From Thalassospira sp. ER-Se-21-Dark (GTDB taxonomy: Bacteria; Pseudomonadota; Alphaproteobacteria; Rhodospirillales; Thalassospiraceae): a stretch of 64,000 nt of DNA. Position 1 is the stretch's first letter; every line of letters starts with the position of its first letter. The translations under genes were made by a program, and so were the position numbers. Shown piece after piece: positions 53,700 through 62,519 of this stretch. The notes below the pieces were generated by a model. It was given only the letters and a program-made list of their open reading frames with translations, did not search any database and had not been told where the DNA came from. Where the stretch lies: positions 186,001 to 250,000 of the forward strand of contig NZ_VDEZ01000005.1 of assembly GCF_017922435.1 (NCBI RefSeq). The letters are read 5' to 3'.

Positions 53700-54677
53700 A
53701 TGTCCGTATTGCTCCTGCTTTTTAGCACCACACTCGTCTGGGCCCTGATGTTGGTCAGCAACCGCATTGCGCTGACCAGCTTTGCGGTTGATGCCTATGC
53801 CATGACCTGCTGGCAGCTTGTCTTTGGCGGGATGGCACTTGTCCTTCTTGCACCGGGGCGCCGCATTCCGTGGCGGCAATTCGCCCTTCCGATCAACTGG
53901 GCCTATGGGTTCCTGCGTGTGTTGACCGGGGTCAGTTGGACGGCATCCCTTTTATATATCAGCGCACCTGAAAGCGGCATTTTGTCGCAAACCGGCATGC
54001 CGATGGCAGCCCTTGCCGCGACCTTCATCCTTGGCCGCGCACCGGGGCGTTCGGAATGGCTTGGCCATGCGATCCTGATATCCGGTGCCCTGTGGCTGGC
54101 CTGGCATTTGCCCGGCGGGTTTGCCAACCCGGCCGTGCTTTTGATGCTGGCATCCGAAGTCACGGCAATTTCATCCTCGGTTCTGGCGGAACTTCATCCT
54201 GATAATCAGGTCAAGGATACCTGGGCGCATCTGCGCTTTACCGGGGTGTTGTTGTTGATCACGGCCTCGGTCTTTTTGATTGCCCCGCCGGTGGTCGAAT
54301 TCATAAGTCCGGTTGCGATCCCCTATATCTCGACCGATGGACTTTTTGGCACCGAAACCCTGATTGCCGGACTTTTGATCGGCATTCTGTTCCGCGGGCC
54401 GGCGATGGTTTTAACCCTTCGATCGATCAAGATTGCCGGGGTTGAGAAATACATCCTGTCGACAAGCATCCTGCCCTTTGTCCTTTTGGGTCTTGAGATG
54501 CTGGCCGCCAAATTCGACCTCACACCGACGCCAACTCATGACAGTGTGTTCTGGATCTCTTCCCTTTTGGTGATGATCGGGATTATCCAGATAACAGCTT
54601 CAAAACACCGCCACGCCGCAAAGACCAAACGGCTTGCTGCGACGGCAAATACGCCTGCAACCCAAAGCACGACCTGA
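53700..54677 (+). CDS. EamA/DMT-family transporter
   Basis: A 325-residue membrane protein with ten predicted segments in the duplicated EamA arrangement. The first repeat has LLLFSTTLVWALMLVSNRIA and AVDAYAMTCWQLVFGGMAL, and the loop ILGRAPGRSEWLGHAILISGAL is the typical joining region. DMT proteins export amino acids, metabolites or drugs; the substrate is unknown. The ATG is at 53700. It stands 150 bases after the GMC gene; it could be co-regulated but has room for its own promoter. Confidence 0.8.
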   Translation: MSVLLLLFSTTLVWALMLVSNRIALTSFAVDAYAMTCWQLVFGGMALVLLAPGRRIPWRQFALPINWAYGFLRVLTGVSWTASLLYISAPESGILSQTGMPMAALAATFILGRAPGRSEWLGHAILISGALWLAWHLPGGFANPAVLLMLASEVTAISSSVLAELHPDNQVKDTWAHLRFTGVLLLITASVFLIAPPVVEFISPVAIPYISTDGLFGTETLIAGLLIGILFRGPAMVLTLRSIKIAGVEKYILSTSILPFVLLGLEMLAAKFDLTPTPTHDSVFWISSLLVMIGIIQITASKHRHAAKTKRLAATANTPATQSTT

Positions 54678-55003
54678 CCAAAGAACACAAGACCACAATC
54701 TCCCTGCAGGATGCATCTCTCCCCTCCATCGGAGAGAACATATGACCTTCCCCGGTCGCTATGTCCCCCGGCATCTTGCGCCTTTCGGTGTCCCCCCGAA
54801 AGGCTGAAACGCTCGGGCTTCCCGCCCGGCCGTTTTCTTTGTGCCCGCACGGATCACCAAGGCACATTTGCGAATTCTCATTATTGAAATTCAATCCAAG
54901 TCATTGATATAAAACGCTATTTAATAATAAAGTTGATGTATATCACGGCTTTACAACCCCGTTTTTGGTCTAGTACCGGAACCACCAAAAATGGGAGAGA
55001 GAA
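54678..55003. other. Intergenic region with small hairpins and an FNR-type site
   Basis: About 330 bases. CCTTTCGG-TGTCCC-CCCGAAAGG near 54780-54805 and CGGGC-TTCC-CGCCCG with a TTTT run near 54815-54840 could terminate the EamA transcript. The FNR-type site at 54933 is listed separately. No gene is visible. Confidence 0.5.
54933..54946. promoter_or_regulatory. FNR/Anr-type binding site of the cytochrome c peroxidase gene
   Basis: TTGATGTATATCAC matches the FNR/Anr consensus TTGAT-N4-ATCAA in nine of ten half-site bases. It lies 57 bases before the start codon, well placed for activation. Cytochrome c peroxidases are commonly induced by FNR under low oxygen. Confidence 0.6.
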
Positions 55004-56074
55004 ATGACATCCCGACGCCTGTTTTCCAAAGCCCTTCTGTCCACCGTTGCGGCATGTGCGCTTGGCGGTGCGGCAATCGCGGCAGAACCAGCCGAACTTC
55101 GTGAAAGCGCGCTGGACTATTTCGAAGTCATTCCATCGATGGTTCCCGCCATCGAAGGCAATGCCGTCACCCGTGAAAAGGTCGAACTGGGCAAGATGCT
55201 GTTCTTTGAACCGCGTCTGTCGGCCAGTGCGATCATTTCGTGCAACACCTGCCACAACCTTGGCATGGGCGGGGACGACAATCTGGAAACCTCCATCGGA
55301 CATGGCTGGCAGAAAGGCCCGCGCAACGCGCCAACCGTTCTGAACGCCGTCTTTAACGAAGCCCAGTTCTGGGATGGCCGGGCCGAAGATCTTAAGGCAC
55401 AGGCCAAAGGCCCGGTTCAGGCCGGTGTTGAAATGGCCAGCACGCCAGAACGTGTTGTCACCGTGCTGAAATCCATCCCGGAATATGTCGACCATTTCAA
55501 AACGGCATTCCCCGGCGAAGATGATCCGGTAACCTTTGATAATATGGCAAAGGCTATCGAGGCATTCGAGGCAACCCTGATCACCCCGGCCTCCCGGTTT
55601 GACCAGTTCCTTGAAGGCAATGACACCATCATGACCGAAACCGAGATGACCGGCCTTGAACTGTTCATCGATACCGGCTGCGCATCCTGCCACAACGGGG
55701 TGAATGTCGGCGGCACCGGTTACTATCCGTTCGGTGTTGTTGAAAAGCCGGGCTCTGAAGTTCTGCCGCCCGATGACAAGGGCCGCTTTGCCGTCACCCA
55801 GACCGCAAGTGATGACTATGTGTTCCGGGCTGGTCCACTGCGCAACATCGCGCTGACCGCGCCATATTTCCATTCCGGCAAGGTCTGGGATCTGGAACAG
55901 GCGGTTGCGATCATGAGCAGTTCACAACTGGGCACCGAGCTGTCTGAGGATGAAGTCAAGGCGATCACCGCCTTCCTTCAAACCCTGACAGGTCAGGAAC
56001 CGCAGGTCACCTACCCGATCCTGCCGGTCAGCAGCACGGACACGCCAAAACCGGCTGCGATGATTGCCAACTGA
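55004..56074 (+). CDS. Di-haem cytochrome c peroxidase
   Basis: A 356-residue periplasmic enzyme reducing hydrogen peroxide with electrons from cytochrome c. A signal peptide (about 1-27, LFSKALLSTVAACALGGAAIAA) leads to the mature part. Two haem-binding motifs, CNTCH (about 80-84) and CASCH (about 226-230), fit the low- and high-potential haems, and GRAEDLKAQAKGPVQAGVEM carries the conserved region between. It has a good ribosome site (GGGAGAGA) and an FNR-type site upstream. It is a single-gene unit followed by a strong terminator. Confidence 0.92.
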   Translation: MTSRRLFSKALLSTVAACALGGAAIAAEPAELRESALDYFEVIPSMVPAIEGNAVTREKVELGKMLFFEPRLSASAIISCNTCHNLGMGGDDNLETSIGHGWQKGPRNAPTVLNAVFNEAQFWDGRAEDLKAQAKGPVQAGVEMASTPERVVTVLKSIPEYVDHFKTAFPGEDDPVTFDNMAKAIEAFEATLITPASRFDQFLEGNDTIMTETEMTGLELFIDTGCASCHNGVNVGGTGYYPFGVVEKPGSEVLPPDDKGRFAVTQTASDDYVFRAGPLRNIALTAPYFHSGKVWDLEQAVAIMSSSQLGTELSEDEVKAITAFLQTLTGQEPQVTYPILPVSSTDTPKPAAMIAN

Positions 56075-56108
56075 TATTGCATCCGCGCGCAATATCAAGT
56101 TGATCCGG

Positions 56109-56144
56109 TGCCCGTCACCCCGCCTTGGGTGGCGGGCATTTTTT
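56109..56144. terminator. Bidirectional terminator between the peroxidase and autotransporter genes
   Basis: TGCCCGTCACCC-CGCCTT-GGGTGGCGGGCA with a six-base T-run. It stands between convergent genes, 35 bases after one stop and 8 bases before the other. Confidence 0.75.
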
Positions 56145-56151
56145 GTCACCG

Positions 56152-58128
56152 TCAAAAGGCAAAGGATACCCGTGCCTTTGCCTCCCAGATATCAAGCCCG
56201 TTCTGCCCGATACTCAGATACCCCGCCCCGACATCGAAATACACGCTGTCATCATAGACAAAGCGCATCCCGCCCCGCAGGGTCCCGGTAATTGGCGAGG
56301 TATCTTCATACGTCAGGTTACCCGACAGAATTTCACCGTCATTGGGCCGCAAGAACGCATATTGCAAGCCAAGCTCGCCATAGGGCATACCGATCAGATC
56401 ATCAGACAAAAACAGCAATGTACTGGCCTCGCCCGAGATATCTGCTTCGCCATAGCCAAAATGATCCGACCCGACATTGACGGTCACGGGATTTCCACCA
56501 ATTGCCCCACTCAGATCGTAATCCTCAACAAAGGTTTCGGCGTAGGAAAGACCAAAGCGCGGTCGGAACGTCCAGTCGTTATAACGATACTGACCATTCA
56601 AAGCCGTTGCCCCCGATAACTGATGGGAGAAATATTCTCCTTCTAGAACAAGAACATCCAGATCGTTATGCAGTGCCATATAGCCAAGCGATCCTTCGAC
56701 CGCCCATTCCGGGGACAGACGATGGGCGACATAAGGCCCGACCGACATGCCATAGGCATTGGTTTCAAGATTATTGTTAAAGCCCTCTGAAGAACTGCTT
56801 TCAAAGGATGCAGAAACACCGGCAACGGTATCTTCGGCAATTTCGCGGTCCACGCCGAAAAGGAAAGAACCACTAAAAGCCGATGTATCAAGATTGTGTC
56901 GGCGGTCATTCGAATAAATGCCACGCGTTTCCGACCAAAAGTTCCAAAGCGGCTCTTCGAAGAATTCCCGCCCCGGGGTCAGCGGCACATCAGACTGCGC
57001 TGTGATTGAAGCAACCGTCACACCACTGTATCCGCCCTGGCGCACCAGTTCACAGGGCGCGGTAAAGACCAGCCCTTTGTCTGTGCGGTAAAACTGCCCG
57101 TCTCTATCCAAAACAGCACAAGCATCCTCTGGCAGGAATTCTCCTCCGTCTTTGCGAAGCTGGGCATTGGCAACGATTTCAGATACGCCGCCGGGCACGG
57201 TCGGCGTCACAGGTGTCACACCGGTTCCGCCACCAGAGCCGCCCCCACCCGGTGGCAGCGTCCCTATCGGCGGCGTAATCCCGGTGCCGCCATCAGGTGG
57301 CAGCACCCCGACCGGCGGCGTCACACCGCCGGGTACTGTTGGCATCACGCCTTCTGGTGGCACGGTGCCAATCGGTGGTGTAATCCCGGTGCCGCCATCC
57401 GGTGGCAGCACCCCGACCGGTGGTGTCACACCGCCGGGTACTGTTGGCATCACACCTTCTGGCGGCACGGTGCCAATCGGTGGTGTAATACCGGTGCCGC
57501 CGTCAGGTGGCAACACCCCGACCGGCGGCGTCACACCGCCCGGCACCGTTGGCATCACGCCTTCTGGCGGGAGTGTTCCTATTGGGGGAGTAATGCCCGT
57601 GCCACCGCCCGGAAGGTCTGGCGGCAAAACCGCAACCGGCGGAGCAACGCCAGGGGGTAGTGATGGCATGACACCGGTTGGCGGCAGGGTCGCGATAGGT
57701 GGCGTCACCTGTCCGGGCAATTCCGGTTTTACGAAATCAGGAAAAAGATCACCAATCGGCGGCAGGTTCACCCCGCCTTTCTGGTTCTGACTGTCAAGCA
57801 GACAACCGCCACCGCTATTGTCATACAAATGGTGCGTGCCACCATTTCCGGTCGACACAACATTGGACAGGGTCAGATGCAACCCACGACGGCTTTCGGT
57901 CCAGGTATCGACAGTGCCGCCATTCGCATCCAAACGAAACGCCCCGGCACTGGTCCCTGATAACCATACCGAATTGGCGTTACCTGCGGTTTTACCGATG
58001 AAAAGAAGCCCTCCTTGGGCACTGCAATTCGCAGCCATCGCCGCAGTCGAAACCGATAATCCGGCCACAGCTGCCACAGCACCCACCAAAGAACATCCAA
58101 GAAGATGACGGTAACCTATGTTCTCCAC
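56152..58128 (-). CDS. Autotransporter with proline-rich repeat stalk
   Basis: About 658 residues, type V secretion. The signal peptide is LLGCSLVGAVAAVAGLSVSTAAMAA (about residues 8-33). A small Cys-containing N-terminal part (NCSAQGG, SGGGCLLDS) is followed by about 200 residues of Pro/Gly/Thr-rich tandem repeats, then a second Cys pair (EDACAVLD, TAPCELV). The last 270 residues are a classic autotransporter beta-barrel with a C-terminal Phe (ARVSFAF). The repeat section could be an extended stalk. The start is GTG at 58128 after GGGGA; the upstream ATG at 58212 would add 28 unlikely residues. Passenger function is unknown. Confidence 0.8.
   Translation of the reverse strand: MENIGYRHLLGCSLVGAVAAVAGLSVSTAAMAANCSAQGGLLFIGKTAGNANSVWLSGTSAGAFRLDANGGTVDTWTESRRGLHLTLSNVVSTGNGGTHHLYDNSGGGCLLDSQNQKGGVNLPPIGDLFPDFVKPELPGQVTPPIATLPPTGVMPSLPPGVAPPVAVLPPDLPGGGTGITPPIGTLPPEGVMPTVPGGVTPPVGVLPPDGGTGITPPIGTVPPEGVMPTVPGGVTPPVGVLPPDGGTGITPPIGTVPPEGVMPTVPGGVTPPVGVLPPDGGTGITPPIGTLPPGGGGSGGGTGVTPVTPTVPGGVSEIVANAQLRKDGGEFLPEDACAVLDRDGQFYRTDKGLVFTAPCELVRQGGYSGVTVASITAQSDVPLTPGREFFEEPLWNFWSETRGIYSNDRRHNLDTSAFSGSFLFGVDREIAEDTVAGVSASFESSSSEGFNNNLETNAYGMSVGPYVAHRLSPEWAVEGSLGYMALHNDLDVLVLEGEYFSHQLSGATALNGQYRYNDWTFRPRFGLSYAETFVEDYDLSGAIGGNPVTVNVGSDHFGYGEADISGEASTLLFLSDDLIGMPYGELGLQYAFLRPNDGEILSGNLTYEDTSPITGTLRGGMRFVYDDSVYFDVGAGYLSIGQNGLDIWEAKARVSFAF
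57262..57610. repeat. 105-base in-frame tandem repeat inside the autotransporter gene
   Basis: Three full copies and a partial fourth of a 105-base (35-codon) unit. Copies recur at 105-base intervals, visible in the GTAATCCCGGTG blocks at about 57274 and 57379, and in GTAATACCGGTG and GTAATGCCCGTG further on. Each unit encodes the Pro/Gly pattern GITPPIGTVPPEG followed by VMPTVPGGVTPPVGVLPPDG. Copies differ by a few silent changes, so repeat number may vary between strains. Confidence 0.85.
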
Positions 58129-58221
58129 ACTATCCCCACGCGCTTGGTCTATTTGTTTTGTCTGAATTGAATGGCGACGGGCGAGGCACCGAATGGCCCC
58201 GCCCGAACACACAGGTTTTGA

Positions 58222-60213
58222 TTACATCGCCGTTTTCGGCGTTACGATCGGCCACCAGAATTCGAAGGTATCAAGCAGACCGATAAACTCCTCGAACTTG
58301 GCACCGTCGCCAGTCAGTGTCGCATCCTGGCTGTCGATCTTGTCCCTGAGGGTTGCGGTGCCGAGAATGACATCGTCAAACTCGCTCCGTGCAACGTCAA
58401 TTGACACATCGGCACTGTCAAACGGATCTGAGTAATAGTTCAGAACCCCGTTCTCCACGGCAATGCCATAGTCCTCATTCACGTCCGTCAGCGCCAAATT
58501 CATCGTGATCGATTTGCCCGCAGCACGCTCACCATTGAGGCGCACAGCAAGGTAATCAAGGAACATTTCCATCGGCATTGAACGCACGATGTCTGGTGAA
58601 TCGGTTTTGGCAACCGGCAGTATTTTCACACCATCACGCAGTTCTTTGGCACCGGACAGGTAGAAGTTACGCCACGGGCCATTTTCCGCCTGATAACCAA
58701 GCTGCTCAAGCGCGTCAGCCAGAAGGATTTTGGCGGCTTCGTTGTTCGGATCATCCATCACGACATGATCAAGAACTTCTGCGACCCAGCGATAATCACC
58801 CTTGGCAAAGTCTTCTTTTGCCTTGGCAATAATCGCATCGGCACCGCCCATATATTCAACATACTTGGCACCACCTTCAACCGGCGGCAGTTGATCAAGA
58901 CGGGCCGGGTTGCCATCGAAATAGCCAAGATAGAAGTTCCAGACGGCTTTGACGTTATGCTTGACCGAACCATAGTAGCCCCGGCTCGGCCAGTAATCGC
59001 CAAGCTCTGGCGGCAGTTCGATCATTTCAGCCGCTTCTTCCATGTTGTAACCCATGTTGGCCAGACGCAGGGTCTGATCATTCAGGTACTTGTAAAGGTC
59101 GCGCTGTTTTTTGACATGATCGACAATCTTGTCATTGCCCCAGGTCGGCCAATGGTGCGGACCGTAAAGGAGTTCGGCATCATCGCCCCATCTTTCGAGG
59201 GCTTCATGAAGGTAACCGGCCCAACCACGCGCATCACGGACCTTTGCCCCACGCAGGGTATAAAGGTTATGCAGCGTATGGTTGGCATCCTCGGCAAGGG
59301 TAAGTGCCTTGAGTTCCGGGATGTAGAAATACATTTCCGCAGGTGCTTCGGTCCCCGGTGCCATCATGAACTCAAACGTCAACCCGTCGACATCAAGTGT
59401 CTGACCGGTTTCTGTAATGATATCGGTTGGCTCAATCAGGGTTGCTTCGCCGGTTGACGTGCCAAGCCCGAGACCGGTTCCAAGGCCGCCCTGTGGCCCT
59501 TTGGGTAGAAGGCTGCCATACATGTAGCTTGCACGGCGTCCCATGTGGTTACCTGCAAAGACATTCTCGCTGACCGCTTCCTCGACGAACCCGTCCGGGG
59601 CAATGATCCTTGCGTCGCCTGCCTTGACGTCTGCTTCGTCAACCACGCCGCGGACACCACCGAAATGGTCAATATGACTGTGGGTATAGATCACCGCGAC
59701 AACCGGCTTGTCCCCGCGATGTTCGCGGTACAGATCAAGTGACGCCTTGGCGGTTTCCTTGGAAATCAGCGGGTCAATCACAATGACGCCGGTGTCACTT
59801 TCGACAAATGTGATCCCCGAAAGATCCGAACTGCGCACCTGATAAATGCGCGGCGAAACTTCAAAAAGCCCACCTTGCGACAACAGTTGAAGCTGACGCC
59901 ACAAGCTCGGATTCACTGTCGTTGGCGCTTCTTTGCCAACGGCAAAGTCATAGGCTGACAAATCCCAAACAACATCACCATCGTCATTTTTGAAGATGCC
60001 GTTGTCAGGCAATGGCGCGATGAGACCACGCGCGTTGTCTTCAAAATCCTGCATGTCGTCGAAAGGCAACTTATCGAGCACAGCCTCGTTTGCTCTGGCT
60101 GTCCATTCCGTTGCCGGGTTCGGATCAGCAGCGAAGGCTGCCCCTCCGATGGCGCAGGACATTAATACGCCAGTCAGAACACCTGTCGCTGCTCTGAAAT
60201 TATTGCTCTGCAT
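58222..60213 (-). CDS. SdsA-like alkylsulfatase (metallo-beta-lactamase fold)
   Basis: A 663-residue exported enzyme. A signal peptide covers residues 1-30 (LTGVLMSCAIGGAAFAA). The metallo-beta-lactamase site is THSHIDHFGG (HxHxDH), with further metal ligands in EDANHTLHNLYTLRG and LYGPHHWPTWG. The C-terminal half matches the dimerisation domain and SCP2-like domain of SdsA1, ending LTGDGAKFEEFIGLLDTFEF. It hydrolyses alkyl sulfate esters such as SDS, releasing an alcohol and sulfate. An upstream in-frame start 31 codons earlier is possible but gives a poorer signal peptide. Confidence 0.9.
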   Translation of the reverse strand: MQSNNFRAATGVLTGVLMSCAIGGAAFAADPNPATEWTARANEAVLDKLPFDDMQDFEDNARGLIAPLPDNGIFKNDDGDVVWDLSAYDFAVGKEAPTTVNPSLWRQLQLLSQGGLFEVSPRIYQVRSSDLSGITFVESDTGVIVIDPLISKETAKASLDLYREHRGDKPVVAVIYTHSHIDHFGGVRGVVDEADVKAGDARIIAPDGFVEEAVSENVFAGNHMGRRASYMYGSLLPKGPQGGLGTGLGLGTSTGEATLIEPTDIITETGQTLDVDGLTFEFMMAPGTEAPAEMYFYIPELKALTLAEDANHTLHNLYTLRGAKVRDARGWAGYLHEALERWGDDAELLYGPHHWPTWGNDKIVDHVKKQRDLYKYLNDQTLRLANMGYNMEEAAEMIELPPELGDYWPSRGYYGSVKHNVKAVWNFYLGYFDGNPARLDQLPPVEGGAKYVEYMGGADAIIAKAKEDFAKGDYRWVAEVLDHVVMDDPNNEAAKILLADALEQLGYQAENGPWRNFYLSGAKELRDGVKILPVAKTDSPDIVRSMPMEMFLDYLAVRLNGERAAGKSITMNLALTDVNEDYGIAVENGVLNYYSDPFDSADVSIDVARSEFDDVILGTATLRDKIDSQDATLTGDGAKFEEFIGLLDTFEFWWPIVTPKTAM

Positions 60214-60399
60214 TGTTCCAACTCCGTTGGTTTCTGTTTTCACGCCAAATGGCGAGACGCGTTTGGATGCAATGACGTCAGCTTGTTTGATTGTCTGAAC
60301 CTGCATCCGAATGCTCCTTTGCCGTCTCCGTTCGCACCAAACCTCCAGCTGTTTTTCGGATCACGGCGTTTTGCTTGCTCTTATTTCGGAAAAGAAAGG

Positions 60400-61203
60400 T
60401 CAGATTAATCTCGCGCCCCAACCATTCGGGCCCGCATCCGGACTTTCGAGCCAATAGCGCATGCCTGCACCATTGCAGACCTTCTGATCGCCGATGCGGG
60501 TCAGCTTGGAAACGATCCCGTTGACCGGCACCGACCATTGATCATTGGCCCAGTTCCGCGTGGTTTCGGTATTAAGCACAAAGGTCCAGGCATCAGGGGG
60601 CGTGTAATTAATAAAGGGCTGGAAAAAGCTGGCATTGGTGGCAGAGGCTGCCGATCCTTCGTCTGCGCCCCACACATGATTGGCCAGCATGCCATATGTC
60701 CAGGGGCCGTTTGCATATAAGCCAACAGCTGTCGGACCCGCTCCCCACTGATCAACGCCAAGATTGTTTTTTGATGCCGTCGGCAAAAGCAATGCCGGAC
60801 CAACATCCCAAATCAAACCACCATCAGTCAGCTCTACGGGGGAGAAAAAGAAGCTTTGGACGGTATCGCCAATACCTGTATCTGTGCCGCTATTTCCGTT
60901 GATGTCATTTTGATGCACCAGCGGCAAAATCGTGCGCGAAATCAGGTTCCAGTCATCGCTTAGCCGCATCGGCATAGTCGGCTGCACATTGATCAGATAT
61001 TTTTCGTCGTCAGAGGCTCCGTACCCTTGGTCATAATTCCCCTGAAAAGGAACAATGATCAGGTTGGCGACCGGGTTGGCCAACTGTTTGGCCAGATCGG
61101 AATCATCTGACTTTGCCTGCCCGTTAACCGCAAAACTCACAATACCAAGGCCGGTCAGGCCAAGGATGTGCGTTACGTGCAAAAAGCCTTTGAAGACAGA
61201 CAT
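60400..61203 (-). CDS. Outer-membrane transporter-like protein (MetA-pathway type)
   Basis: A 267-residue protein. It begins with a signal-like segment (LGLTGLGIVSFAVNGQAKS). The rest has alternating beta-strand patterns with aromatic girdles, such as LISRTILPLVHQND and GIGDTVQSFFFSPV, and closely resembles the 'transporter/MetA-pathway of phenol degradation' family (PF13557) of outer-membrane barrels. It lies just upstream of the alkylsulfatase on the same strand, 186 bases away, so it may admit alkyl sulfates or other hydrophobic substrates. Start ATG at 61203 rather than 61248. Confidence 0.75.
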   Translation of the reverse strand: MSVFKGFLHVTHILGLTGLGIVSFAVNGQAKSDDSDLAKQLANPVANLIIVPFQGNYDQGYGASDDEKYLINVQPTMPMRLSDDWNLISRTILPLVHQNDINGNSGTDTGIGDTVQSFFFSPVELTDGGLIWDVGPALLLPTASKNNLGVDQWGAGPTAVGLYANGPWTYGMLANHVWGADEGSAASATNASFFQPFINYTPPDAWTFVLNTETTRNWANDQWSVPVNGIVSKLTRIGDQKVCNGAGMRYWLESPDAGPNGWGARLI

Positions 61204-61507
61204 GCCCAAGCACCTCAATCCCGGATCGAGGCATACACCCCAACCCATTGAGCCGAGCCAGACATTTTCCCACGCGGGGCAAAGGCATCATCTGATACCT
61301 GTCACCATCCAACAGACATGTTCAACACATCTAGTCCGGGTATGCCCGGAACTTCCTAAAGATGGCTGCAGCCTGTTTGTCGTTTCTTTTCACTACGTTA
61401 CAGAATGGTATGACAATTAAATCAAAAAGGGAAACAGTTTATAATTGTTCTAGTATGAATCATAAATATTTCACATAGAACAAACTTAAATAGATTAAAT
61501 CCCCTTT
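61204..61507. other. Intergenic region before the porin-like gene
   Basis: About 300 bases, very AT-rich between 61400 and 61500. It separates two genes on the same strand, so it holds the terminator of the sulfatase/maturase operon and the promoter of the porin-like gene. A weak hairpin TCCC-GTAAAAA-GGGGA lies just beyond the maturase stop. No gene seen. Confidence 0.4.
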
Positions 61508-62518
61508 TTACGGGATATCCTTGGCGATCCGAAAACCGATATGGTTTGATCCAATATGCGCTTCTGCCGGTTGACGGGCCGCCGGACGATAGCGCAGACA
61601 GAAATTCGGCGCACACAACCATGATCCCCCCTTAACAACTGTCATCGGGCCGGTTGCACTGCTGGCAAAACGTGCGGCAAGTTTCATCGGCGGGCCGCTT
61701 GGGTCCGTCTGGGCAGTGTTTGGATGCCCCGGCACCCACCAGTCGTTGACATGTTCCCAGACATTTCCGGCCATGTCGTAAAGACCATACCCATTTGCCG
61801 TAAATTGCCCGACGGGTGCAGTTCCGTGATAACCGTCATCGGCCAGATCGTCTGTCGGGAACTGCCCCTGCCAGCTATTAGCTTTCCAGCCTTGGGCCGG
61901 GTCATAACTATCCCCCCAGACATAGGCCTTGCGCGACAAGCCACCGCGTGCGGCGAATTCCCATTCGGCTTCGGTCGCAAGCCTGCCACCGGCCCAGTTG
62001 GCATAGGCACGCGCATCTTCAATGGATACCTGTGTTACCGGATGATCATCCAGGCCATCGATGTTGCTTTCGGGTCCGGTTGGATGTTGCCAGTTTGCCC
62101 CGGCGACGTATCGCCACCAGTTTCCGATATCCCCCATATCCACAGTACCTGCGGGTTGGGCAAAAACCATCGATCCGGGTTGAAGCAGTTCTTCGGGCAC
62201 ACCGGGATAGTCCGCCGGATCAAGCGGCTTTTCCACGGACGTCACATATCCGGTTTCTTCGACAAATTCGCGAAACTGCGCATTGGTGATTTCGGTTCGG
62301 CTGATCGCAAAGGGCGAAACCATCACCTGATGGATTTCGGTTTCTTCCCGATAAATCCGGTCTTCCCCCATCAGGAAGGTTCCACCCGATAGTTCGACAA
62401 ATTCAGGCAGATCTGCCGCACTGGCGGCGGGTGCTGCAAAAAGGCCTGCGACCGTCAAAGACAGGATCGGGAGATTGCCCGGACAAGCATATCTCCCAAA
62501 CACCGTCAGTCGCTTCAT
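61508..62518 (-). CDS. Formylglycine-generating enzyme-like sulfatase-modifying protein, exported
   Basis: A 336-residue SUMF1-family protein. It begins with a signal peptide (about 1-33, LTVAGLFAAPAASAADLPEF). The FGE core follows: ELSGGTFLMGED, ISRTEITNAQFREF, RLATEAEWEFAARGG, and VWEHVNDWW. The active-site pair is present: C-APNF-C in GGSWLCAPNFCLRYRPAAR, the two Cys positions that oxidise the sulfatase cysteine in characterised FGEs. It lies one base after the arylsulfatase stop (TAG-G-ATG), so maturase and substrate are translationally coupled. A periplasmic maturase of this type would act on exported, folded or unfolding sulfatase. Confidence 0.85.
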   Translation of the reverse strand: MKRLTVFGRYACPGNLPILSLTVAGLFAAPAASAADLPEFVELSGGTFLMGEDRIYREETEIHQVMVSPFAISRTEITNAQFREFVEETGYVTSVEKPLDPADYPGVPEELLQPGSMVFAQPAGTVDMGDIGNWWRYVAGANWQHPTGPESNIDGLDDHPVTQVSIEDARAYANWAGGRLATEAEWEFAARGGLSRKAYVWGDSYDPAQGWKANSWQGQFPTDDLADDGYHGTAPVGQFTANGYGLYDMAGNVWEHVNDWWVPGHPNTAQTDPSGPPMKLAARFASSATGPMTVVKGGSWLCAPNFCLRYRPAARQPAEAHIGSNHIGFRIAKDIP

Positions 62519-62519
62519 C

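Noticed and set aside
57262-57610. CRISPR array
   Set aside because: Repeats are 105 bases long, tandem without spacers, and in frame with a protein.
57152-57790. Plus-strand repeat-rich frame opposite the autotransporter stalk
   Set aside because: It is the complement of the Pro-rich repeats; no signal, barrel or start region supports it.
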